From: an uncultured Spartobacteria bacterium | Lineage (GTDB): Bacteria > Verrucomicrobiota > Verrucomicrobiia > Chthoniobacterales > Terrimicrobiaceae | Assembly (NCBI GenBank): GCA_937890535.1 | Contig: CALBXK010000313.1 | Span: 1-38,313 of the forward strand | Direction of reading: 5' to 3' | Length of the DNA stretch: 38,313 bases | Shown: positions 32,257 to 38,313 of the stretch, in pieces | Layout: the number at the start of each line of letters is the position of its first letter | Position numbering within the stretch: position 1 is the first letter of the stretch | Program-made: the position numbers and the translations under genes | The notes under the pieces: generated by a model | The model's database searches: none | What the model saw: only the letters and a program-made list of their open reading frames with translations | Told to the model about the DNA's origin: nothing

Positions 32257-33312
32257 TTAAAGATTTCCTTCAGCCAGGGTGCTGGTCAAACGGCTTTCCA
32301 CGAGATCGACGGTGACAGATTCAAGACAAACGATGCTAGGCATGACGCAACGATCGATACAGGGGCGGAAGCGGCAGATGTCGGTGGCGATGACGCGGCT
32401 GGCATTTCCATAGGGGGCAAACCAGGCCGGGGCGCCGGATCCAAAGATCGTCACAACCCGTTTGCCCAAGGCGGCAGCGAGGTGGGAGGGCAGGGAATCA
32501 TTGCAGAGTACGGTATGGCTGGCCTGGAACAAGGCAAGGAGCGGGCCCAAGTCCGGGGTGGTAACGACCAATTGGTGATCCCCGCAGGATCGAAGAGCTT
32601 CCTCGCCGGGGGGCTGGACGATCACCGTGGCGACAGGAGCTCCGGAGGCCAGGCGTTCGAGGAGGGCTTGAAAATAAGGCCAGCGTTTGGTGGGGAGACG
32701 GCCGCCGGGATGAATGAGAAGGACGGGTCCATCGCCTTGGGAGCGAAGAAACGCTTCCACGCCTCCAGGAAGGCTTGGGGAGCGTGAAGAGATCCAAGGC
32801 AGGTCAAAATTGGGGACGAAGCCGAGTGCGGCAGCCAGTTGGGTCCAGGATTCGAGATGACTTTGAGAAGGCGAGCGTCGCTGCAACGGATCCGTGAGCA
32901 AGGGGCCGCCGCTCAGCAGGTGGGCCGTGGCGGAGAGGAATTGTCCAGCCCGCAGCCGCCGATTGCGCCAGGGGAGGTCCGGGGCATAATAGTTCTCGCG
33001 GGTCATGGGAAATCCCACCCGGCGTCCGGCCCCGGAAAGACGCATAAGTCCCTGCGCCCGGGAGTCGGCCCAGACACAGGCGGTGGCGTCTTCGGTGCTG
33101 AGTCCCAACTTGCGTGCCATGGTCGCCCGGGTGCCCCAGGATTCGGAAATCTCTTGAATCCCAATCCCCCGGGTGATCTCACGCAGCAGCGCTGCTACTG
33201 GTGGGCGGCAGACCACGCTCGTTTCATACAGGGAGGAAGCCGCTCGTAGGAAAGGAAGTGCCATGACGGCATCCCCGAGGTGGTGCAATTCAAAGACGAC
33301 CAGACGCGTCAT
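32257..33312 (-). CDS. Glycosyltransferase family 9 (heptosyltransferase-like)
   Basis: The 351-residue protein begins 'MTRLVVFELHHLGDAVMALPFLRA', the normal GT9 N-terminus, and has 'LLIHPGGRLPTKRWP' and 'TVLCNDSLPSHLAAALGKRVVTIFG', the GT9 donor-binding blocks. It probably adds a sugar to an envelope polysaccharide or lipid carrier. The start at 33312 shares one base with the upstream GT2 stop (TGATG). An upstream open stretch to 33585 is GC-shadow sequence. About 169 bases to the exosortase gene show no gene. Confidence 0.87.
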   Translation of the reverse strand: MTRLVVFELHHLGDAVMALPFLRAASSLYETSVVCRPPVAALLREITRGIGIQEISESWGTRATMARKLGLSTEDATACVWADSRAQGLMRLSGAGRRVGFPMTRENYYAPDLPWRNRRLRAGQFLSATAHLLSGGPLLTDPLQRRSPSQSHLESWTQLAAALGFVPNFDLPWISSRSPSLPGGVEAFLRSQGDGPVLLIHPGGRLPTKRWPYFQALLERLASGAPVATVIVQPPGEEALRSCGDHQLVVTTPDLGPLLALFQASHTVLCNDSLPSHLAAALGKRVVTIFGSGAPAWFAPYGNASRVIATDICRFRPCIDRCVMPSIVCLESVTVDLVESRLTSTLAEGNL

Positions 33313-34082
33313 CAACGGGACCTCCGGTGGCGACCGAGTTGGGAAAACAGCGCCCGTTTCATTCCGTAATAAGTCTGCCCACCACAGCGCATCCAGAGGG
33401 CCTCCAGTCGGGGCCGCAGAAAAATCCCATAGCGGGCCTGCATGGTGGCGGCCTCCTGCCAGGCGGTGGTGAGGGCGCGGGAGGTCTTGGCCCCGCCGTG
33501 CAGCCGACAGGTCGCCAGCGGCACGGCGAGATGGTGCCAGCGGGTGTAGGGACCGATCCGCAGCCAATATTCGTGGTCCATGCAAAATTGGAGCCGGGGA
33601 TCGAACTCACCAAAATGCTCATAAACCGACCGTCTCCAGAAGACGGCAGGCTGAAGGAGGAAGTTTCCCCGGCGGAGCCGGTCGGAAGTGAATTTTCCAG
33701 CGGATTTTCGGCGTTTCCATCCCGATTCCCCTTCCAGAAACCAGGCATCCCCGAAGACGACCTGGCGGGAGCTGTCGGCCAGAAAGGCGTCGGCTACGAG
33801 GCGGAGCGCATCGGTCTCGAGGAAATCATCAGCGCAGAGATATCCGAGGATATCTCCCGTGCTGCGGCGCAGTCCCTTGTTAATCGCGTCGGTTTGGCCG
33901 GTGTCCGGTTCGCTGATCCAAGTGGCGGAATTCTGCCGCCGAAGAATATCTACGGTGTCGTCCGTGCTTCCGCCGTCGATGACAATGTGCTCGACGTTGC
34001 CTCCGGCATTTCGAACCGAGGCAAGATTTTCTTCCAGCCACGGGCCTTGGTTCAGCGAGGGAGTGATGATGGAGAAGAGCAT
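33312..34082 (-). CDS. Glycosyltransferase family 2
   Basis: The 256-residue protein has the GT-A fold signatures: 'FSIITPSLNQGPWLEENLASV' at 3-23, 'EHIVIDGGSTDDTVDIL' near 31-47, 'INKGLRRSTGDILGYLCADD' with the DD metal-binding pair near 83, and 'FCMDHEYWLRIGPY' near 166-179. Such enzymes transfer sugars from nucleotide donors to growing exopolysaccharide. It is upstream of the GT9 gene in the same transcript. Its start lies next to a composite inverted repeat. Confidence 0.92.
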   Translation of the reverse strand: MLFSIITPSLNQGPWLEENLASVRNAGGNVEHIVIDGGSTDDTVDILRRQNSATWISEPDTGQTDAINKGLRRSTGDILGYLCADDFLETDALRLVADAFLADSSRQVVFGDAWFLEGESGWKRRKSAGKFTSDRLRRGNFLLQPAVFWRRSVYEHFGEFDPRLQFCMDHEYWLRIGPYTRWHHLAVPLATCRLHGGAKTSRALTTAWQEAATMQARYGIFLRPRLEALWMRCGGQTYYGMKRALFSQLGRHRRSR

Positions 34083-34090
34083 GGGAAGAA

Positions 34091-34210
34091 GAGAGAGTTG
34101 AAATCTGAAACTTGAGATCTGAAAAAGAAATGGAAAATAATTTTCCGTGCTTGCACGGCACTCCTGGGCGATTGCGCCCGCCTTCAGGTTTCCGGTTTCA
34201 GCTCTTCAGC
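34091..34210. repeat. Composite inverted repeat, copy 2
   Basis: Left arm TCTGAAACTTGAGATCTGAA-type and right arm reverse-complement-type sequences flank three successive hairpins: GGAAAATAATTTTCC (34132-34146), CCGTGC-TT-GCACGG (34145-34158) and GGGCG-ATTG-CGCCC (34166-34179). The right arm forms the 3' end of the WecG-GT4 gene, encoding its last residues 'LKPET'. The organisation matches the element at 24435. Confidence 0.6.
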
Positions 34211-36115
34211 TTTTTCTTGAATCTTTCGAACTTTGAGTTCTGCAAAGAGCGATTCATAGCGATCGACGACGAGGTCCCAGTTGAAATGCGTTTGGGCCCG
34301 CTCGAGGGCGAGGCGGCGAAGTTCTTCACAGCGTTCGGGATTGTCCGCCAGATCCGTGAGTTTCTTCGCCAGGGATTCCACCGGATCCGCCGGGTCGAAG
34401 GGCTCAGCAGCATCGCCCACCACCTCTCTCGTTGCCGGACAGTCCATATAGAGGATCGCCGACCCCATGCCGAGCTGATCAAGGAGGACAAGGCGGGTGG
34501 CCTCGATATCCGCCGGCATGACGAAGAAAAGGGCGTTTCGGCTCAACTCAACGTAGGCATTGTCGTAGCGGGCCCCGGTGAAGATGACCCGATCGTCAGC
34601 CAGAGATTGGAGACGGCGGTAATGGGCCTGTTCGTAGTCGGCCGCTCCGCAGATGACAAGTTTCAGCGGGCCACGATATTTGGCGAAGGCCAGCAAGAGC
34701 GTGTCGGCCTGATTTTCGGGGGTGAGACGGGACACAAACAAAATATACTCCCGGGGTTTCAATCCCCAGTGCTCGAGCTCCTCGTGGCCCAAGGTGCCAA
34801 CCCGAATGTTTGCTCCATAGCTCAAATAGAGCGGTCGGGTTTGATAGTCCTGTTCGTAGCGGGCGACGATTTCCTGGTTGTCGGCGATGATGCGGTCGGC
34901 CATCCGGGTGGCCCAACGCTCGCTCAGGTGCAACCAAAACCTACCGAAGGTACTCCATTTTGACCGGCGGAAATCTGCCCCGTCCACATTGATGATCACC
35001 GTCTTGCCGCAAAGGCGCAGAAATCCACCGATGAGGGCGTTGCCCACTCCGCAGAGATAGATCAGGTCGTAATTTTTCCCCAGCGCGTGCAGGGCGGAAA
35101 GCGCGGTGTGGCTGATGGTGTCGAGGTTCTTGGTGGGGATGGTGGGCAGAGTGTGAATCCGCATTCCCTTGTAGAGTTTTGTATGGGGATCGAAGCGGGG
35201 ATAACGGTTGTAAACCGACACGTCATAGCCGCGGCCAACCAACCTCTGACCGAGTTGCTCGACCACGGTCTCGAATCCGGAATAACGCGCCGGAATTCCC
35301 CGGGAGCCGAGGAACGCAATACGGGGCCGGTGCGCTGAAAGACGTGTCGGGGTTCCCAATAATCCATCCCGCAGTAGATAGTAGAGGAAAAGCGAATTGA
35401 ATTTGAGGTAACGGGCTCCAAGTCGCCGTGGTTCCTGGCTCAGCCGATAGAGCCAGGTGAGACCCCGATTTTGCATCCAGGGCGGCGCGTACGGTCGGGC
35501 CCCCGCCAGGAGTTCAAAAGCGTCACCGACAGCGAAGAAGACTCCGCGGGTGTGGCGCTGAAGATTTTTCATAATCCACCGTTCCTGCCGCTCGCCCCCG
35601 AGAGCCACCCAAATAAAATCAGCGGAGCTCTTGTGAATCATTTCCGCGAAGGTCTCCTCATCCTCTTCCGTCCAGGCGCGGAATGGGGGAGAATGGGTTC
35701 CCGCAATTTTGATGTCCGGTTGAATTTCCTCTGCGGCCGCGACCATGCGCTCGAGGCATTCTGGGGTTCCGCCAAAAAAGAAATGTTTCCAGGGTTCGGG
35801 CGTATGGGTCAGGACATGACGCATCAGGTACGGCCCGTAGACCCGGTCTGGGAGTTTTGCCCCCTGAGCATTGAGCCGCCAAATCAAGGGATAGCCGTCC
35901 GGAACGACCAGGTCGAAATCCGCCATGACGCCATGGAAACCCGCATCGGCCCGGGCCAGCGCAATCAGATGGGTGTTGCAGGCAGAAACCGCGCCCGGAA
36001 TTCCGCTCTTCGCCATGCCGAGGCAGGCTTCCAACGCAGTCTCGTAGTTGACCGAATGAATATTGGTCCCCAGAACCGGGAAGACCGGAATCGAGGGCTC
36101 GGTTTCTGCGGTCAT
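34184..36115 (-). CDS. WecG/TagA-GT4 glycosyltransferase fusion
   Basis: The 643-residue product joins two enzymes. Residues 1 to about 255 match GT26 (WecG/TagA/CpsF): 'SACNTHLIALA', 'DLVVPDGYPLIWRL' with D73, 'HFFFGGTPE', 'WVALGGERQERW' and 'FAVGDAFELLAG'. Residues about 264-630 match a GT4 enzyme with a DUF1972-like start ('RIAFLGSRGIPARYSGFETVVEQL') and 'YILFVSRLTPENQ', 'VIFTGARYD'. The two could act in sequence on a lipid-linked sugar. These domains are usually separate proteins, so a fusion is notable. It overlaps the upstream GT2 gene through ATGA. The final residues are repeat-derived. Confidence 0.88.
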   Translation of the reverse strand: MTAETEPSIPVFPVLGTNIHSVNYETALEACLGMAKSGIPGAVSACNTHLIALARADAGFHGVMADFDLVVPDGYPLIWRLNAQGAKLPDRVYGPYLMRHVLTHTPEPWKHFFFGGTPECLERMVAAAEEIQPDIKIAGTHSPPFRAWTEEDEETFAEMIHKSSADFIWVALGGERQERWIMKNLQRHTRGVFFAVGDAFELLAGARPYAPPWMQNRGLTWLYRLSQEPRRLGARYLKFNSLFLYYLLRDGLLGTPTRLSAHRPRIAFLGSRGIPARYSGFETVVEQLGQRLVGRGYDVSVYNRYPRFDPHTKLYKGMRIHTLPTIPTKNLDTISHTALSALHALGKNYDLIYLCGVGNALIGGFLRLCGKTVIINVDGADFRRSKWSTFGRFWLHLSERWATRMADRIIADNQEIVARYEQDYQTRPLYLSYGANIRVGTLGHEELEHWGLKPREYILFVSRLTPENQADTLLLAFAKYRGPLKLVICGAADYEQAHYRRLQSLADDRVIFTGARYDNAYVELSRNALFFVMPADIEATRLVLLDQLGMGSAILYMDCPATREVVGDAAEPFDPADPVESLAKKLTDLADNPERCEELRRLALERAQTHFNWDLVVDRYESLFAELKVRKIQEKAEELKPET

Positions 36116-37158
36116 GACGCCTTTCGATTGCTAGCTCGTTGCCGCAGTGAGTGACCGGCCCGGCCTCCCGCCGGTCGTCCTCTCACTGCTCCGTGCCAGA
36201 GGCAGGACAGCGCATCTTGAAGCGTCTGCCATCGCAGCCCGTGGGTGCGAAGGAAGCGCCGAAAATTCCCCGGCAAATACGACTTCATGTGACGACTCTC
36301 TTCGGCATGAAATGACAGGTAGCTGAGATTTTGCAGAAGGGAACAAAACTTCAGATAGCTGGCCTGATTGATTTTGGATGTTGGATGTTGGATGTTGGAT
36401 GGGTGGTCGGCTGCGGATTCCAGATCGTATGCCTCCATCTCTGCATTTGTTTCTCTTCCCCTTTGTGTCCTTTGCGTGAGATCCTCTTTAATGTTCTTCG
36501 GCGGAAGGTGAGGAACGGCAACGAGGCAAGTGAACACGGCACGATTCTTGGCCGCAATCCGCATCGAATATTCGAGATCCTCCCCCAGCATCCAAAAGTC
36601 CGTCCGATGCAAGGGTGTGGAGTCCAAGGCGGTTCGACTCACCAAAAAACAAGCCCCGGTGCACCAGCAAAATGGGAGCGGTTCGGCCCCCAGAAGCTTT
36701 CGTGCTTCGCCGGCAGTTCTGGCTTCCCGGATTTTCTGACGGGCCACTCGGTCCACCGGTTCTGGAAAAGCCCAGAGGTGTTCATCGGCACCTTCCAGCA
36801 AGGGGGCGATGGCCCCGGCTTGGCCGCGTTCCATCTCTTGCCAAAGAAGTCCAAGATCCGTCGCGGATATCACCACGTCATCATCAAGATACCAAAGCGC
36901 CTCAAGATCGGGAAATTGCACCAGCGCCTGCCGGGCGGCGTTGGCCCATCCAGCGCCAGGTCCGGGATTCGAAGGATCTTCTAGAACGACCGTTTCCCAG
37001 GGGGTCGCTCTCGCCAGCCCATGGGTGAGGCCGTCCGGCGCATGGTCCGAGATGACACATCCGGTCAAAGGCAGCTCAGAAGCCGCCAACCCCTTCAGCA
37101 AACGCCGCAACTCCGCCGGGCGCTTATGAGTAACAATGGCGGCGACGATGGAAGGCAT
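36112..37158 (-). CDS. Glycosyltransferase family 2 with repeat-encoded insertion
   Basis: The 348-residue product starts with 'IVAAIVTHKRPAELRRLLKGL' and has a DXD-type 'WYLDDDVV' near 89-96 and 'FWMLGEDLEYSMR' near 188-200, so the first 215 residues are a normal GT2 domain. Residues about 222-264 contain 'LTQRTQRGRETN' and 'HPSNIQHPTSKIN', which read as translated low-complexity genomic repeats rather than family sequence. The C-terminal tail (about 323-340) is encoded by a palindrome. The reading frame stays open through both. The gene is second in the polysaccharide operon, after the RmlD-like gene. Confidence 0.85.
   Translation of the reverse strand: MPSIVAAIVTHKRPAELRRLLKGLAASELPLTGCVISDHAPDGLTHGLARATPWETVVLEDPSNPGPGAGWANAARQALVQFPDLEALWYLDDDVVISATDLGLLWQEMERGQAGAIAPLLEGADEHLWAFPEPVDRVARQKIREARTAGEARKLLGAEPLPFCWCTGACFLVSRTALDSTPLHRTDFWMLGEDLEYSMRIAAKNRAVFTCLVAVPHLPPKNIKEDLTQRTQRGRETNAEMEAYDLESAADHPSNIQHPTSKINQASYLKFCSLLQNLSYLSFHAEESRHMKSYLPGNFRRFLRTHGLRWQTLQDALSCLWHGAVRGRPAGGRAGHSLRQRASNRKAS
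36144..36189. repeat. REP-like palindrome inside GT2 3' end
   Basis: GCAGTGAG (36144-36151) pairs with CTCACTGC (36182-36189), and GACCGG (36153-36158) pairs with CCGGTC (36171-36176). The element lies inside the GT2 coding region and encodes Gly/Arg-rich residues. Confidence 0.6.
36367..36495. repeat. Low-complexity repeat insertion in GT2 gene
   Basis: The plus strand has four tandem TTGGATG units from about 36375 and a CCTTTGTGTCCTTTGCGTGAG-like segment near 36460-36480. Both are known types of dispersed repeats in such genomes and keep the GT2 frame open. They encode residues about 222-264 of the enzyme. Confidence 0.6.
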
Positions 37159-37168
37159 GGGGGGAAGG

Positions 37169-37298
37169 GCGAAAAGCTAAAAAGCTGAAAAGCGAAAATA
37201 ATAAAGGTGGACGGAAGGGGAAACAATCTTCGGAATTGAGAAACTCCGTTATTCGGACCTTTCCGCTTTTTAGTGTATCAGCTTTTCAGCATTTTCCA
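37169..37298. repeat. Composite inverted repeat, copy 3
   Basis: The left arm carries GAAAAGCTAAAAAGCTGAAA-type repeats and the right arm the inverted TTCCGCTTTTTAG... and CAGCTTTTCAGC segments. It lies between the RmlD-like gene and GT2. The right arm encodes the RmlD-like protein's C-terminal 'KMLKS'. The core between arms shows no gene. Confidence 0.55.
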
Positions 37299-38153
37299 CC
37301 GGCGAAGGGTCCAGTCGAGGGCCTCGTGGACCTCGCGGAGGGTGATGCCGGTGGCAGCGAGTTTGTCGCTGCTGAGGATACAGTTTGCACGTTTGACCCG
37401 GCCGGGTACGGCCAGAAAATCCTCTTCGCTGGGAAAAAACTGAAATTCCCGGTCGCAGAGTCCATGCTGGCGGAGGGCTTTCGCCACTTCGCTCGTACGA
37501 ATGGCCCCGGGGTTGGTCACATTGTAGATGCCGGGTGGAATGCGGCGTTCCAAGGATTCAATACAGGCGGCGGCAAATTCCTGAAGTTGGGAAATCGAAT
37601 TATTCACTTCCAAGAGCCGTTCATAGCGCATGAGTTTGGTCAGGTAATTTCGCTCGTGATCAAACTGATCAAAAGGAATCCGTAACCGCCAGATCGTACA
37701 GGTCGAACTGTCCGCCAACACGGTTTCGGCCATCGCCTTGGTTCGGCTATACCAACTGGCGTTCGGGTGGCTGAAGGCAAAGTTGGGAGCATCATTTTCG
37801 GTGAAAGGGGTTCCGTCCGGTCGAGATCCATCGTAAATACACCCGGACGAGACATGGCCGAAGGGAACCTTTTGGGCGGTTAAGACTTCTCCCAGCACAC
37901 AGGGGACGGTGGTGTTGGCCGTGAGCGTGAGACTCTTCTCCTGCTCCGTGGAATCAATATTAGGTCGGCCGGTGTAGCCGATGGCATTGATGACATAGCG
38001 AGGCTTCAGCGTCCCCACCATTCGGGCGACCGCATCCTTCGAGGTGGCATCCAGATCCTGGTGCGACGGAGCCGCAAAGACCAGACCCCGGGACTGCAAA
38101 TTGTTGGCAAAGGCCTGGCCGACATAGCCGTGGCCACCAAGAAGAAGAATCAT
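37278..38153 (-). CDS. RmlD-like NAD(P)-dependent sugar nucleotide reductase/epimerase
   Basis: The 291-residue product is an extended short-chain dehydrogenase. It has the Rossmann motif 'GGHGYVG' at 6-12, 'YVINAIGYTGRPNID' near 53-67 and the catalytic 'Y135-SRT-K139' in 'SWYSRTKAMAE'. The overall layout resembles dTDP-4-dehydrorhamnose reductase. It probably makes an activated sugar for the polysaccharide assembled by the downstream transferases. It is the first visible gene of the cluster. Exact substrate is uncertain. Confidence 0.87.
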   Translation of the reverse strand: MILLLGGHGYVGQAFANNLQSRGLVFAAPSHQDLDATSKDAVARMVGTLKPRYVINAIGYTGRPNIDSTEQEKSLTLTANTTVPCVLGEVLTAQKVPFGHVSSGCIYDGSRPDGTPFTENDAPNFAFSHPNASWYSRTKAMAETVLADSSTCTIWRLRIPFDQFDHERNYLTKLMRYERLLEVNNSISQLQEFAAACIESLERRIPPGIYNVTNPGAIRTSEVAKALRQHGLCDREFQFFPSEEDFLAVPGRVKRANCILSSDKLAATGITLREVHEALDWTLRRWKMLKS

Positions 38154-38196
38154 GAAAAGAAAATGCTAGAAAGCGGACACGCTGAAAAGCTGAAAA

Positions 38197-38313
38197 CCAG
38201 CGCGATAGCGCAGCCTGCAGTGGGTCACAAAATGTTTGGCCGGGAGGCAACCGGAGTGAAACCAGCGCGATAGCGCAGCCTGCAGTGGGTCACAAAATGT
38301 TTGGCCGGGAGGC
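38197..38313. repeat. 65-bp direct tandem repeat at the window end
   Basis: A unit beginning CCAGCGCGATAGCGCAGCC recurs after 65 bases (38197 and 38262); the second copy runs to the window end without visible mismatch. GCGC-GATA-GCGC within the unit can form a hairpin. The array may continue outside. It lies upstream of the RmlD-like gene. The spacing and lack of unique spacers argue against CRISPR. Confidence 0.75.

Noticed and set aside
33313-33585. N-terminal extension of the GT9 gene
   Set aside because: The extension overlaps the GT2 gene and is Pro/Arg/His-rich; GT9 proteins start at 'MTRLVVFELHHLGD'.
38197-38313. CRISPR array at the window end
   Set aside because: The repeat unit is 65 bases with no unique spacers between copies, so it is a simple tandem repeat.

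Overview
The window looks like a chromosomal segment of a Verrucomicrobiota-type (PVC) bacterium. The reasons are inferential: a pseudopilin carrying an AFSLIE cleavage motif beside a secreted DUF4838 protein, an exosortase/EpsI pair in an exopolysaccharide locus, a cdaA-cdaR-glmM cluster, GC-rich coding sequence, weak or absent Shine-Dalgarno sequences, and many low-complexity purine-rich repeats at gene junctions. No rRNA, tRNA or CRISPR array was seen.

Layout. (1) 1-8894 is a carbohydrate or sugar-acid catabolic block. A LacI-type regulator fragment, a TIM-barrel/HEAT protein and a class III aminotransferase lie on the plus strand. They converge on a minus-strand group: an Ntn-type acyltransferase/amidase, a D-2-hydroxyacid dehydrogenase, an HpcH/HpaI aldolase and a beta-propeller glycosidase-like protein. 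(2) 8950-12366 holds a pseudopilin and a secreted DUF4838 protein. Their upstream regions share a 29-bp palindrome and two further conserved blocks at matching spacing, so they probably form a co-regulated pair. (3) 12643-15110 has a lysophospholipid acyltransferase-like gene and then a decayed integron. The integron consists of a twice-broken IntI-type integrase gene, an attI-like zone, and a cassette carrying a pyrimidine-dimer DNA glycosylase with a recognisable attC whose core repeats match. A second, frameshifted cassette-like gene follows.

(4) 15144-19074 is a pyruvate dehydrogenase operon (E1 alpha, a small exported protein, E1 beta, E2). (5) 19225-21443 has an L,D-transpeptidase lipoprotein, MsrA, a small charged protein and cytidine deaminase. 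(6) 21601-24419 is a polar amino acid ABC transporter operon with a parS-like 16-bp palindrome at its 5' end and a frameshifted SH3-like lipoprotein between permease and ATPase. (7) 24612-29464 is a tightly overlapping minus-strand series: hisD, a Gdx/SugE exporter, folP, cdaA, a 53-residue CdaR-like protein and glmM. It links folate synthesis, c-di-AMP signalling and cell-wall precursor supply. (8) 29537-30144 is a VapBC-type toxin-antitoxin pair. (9) 30308-38153 is an exopolysaccharide/exosortase cluster: an RmlD-like reductase, two GT2 enzymes, a WecG-GT4 fusion, a GT9 enzyme, exosortase and EpsI. Several proteins there contain segments encoded by dispersed repeats. The window ends inside a 65-bp tandem repeat.

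The most notable points are the integron remnant with a DNA-repair cassette, the paired operator architecture upstream of the pseudopilin and DUF4838 genes, the parS-like site, the very short CdaR with an atypical CdaA active site, and the repeat elements that run into coding sequence.
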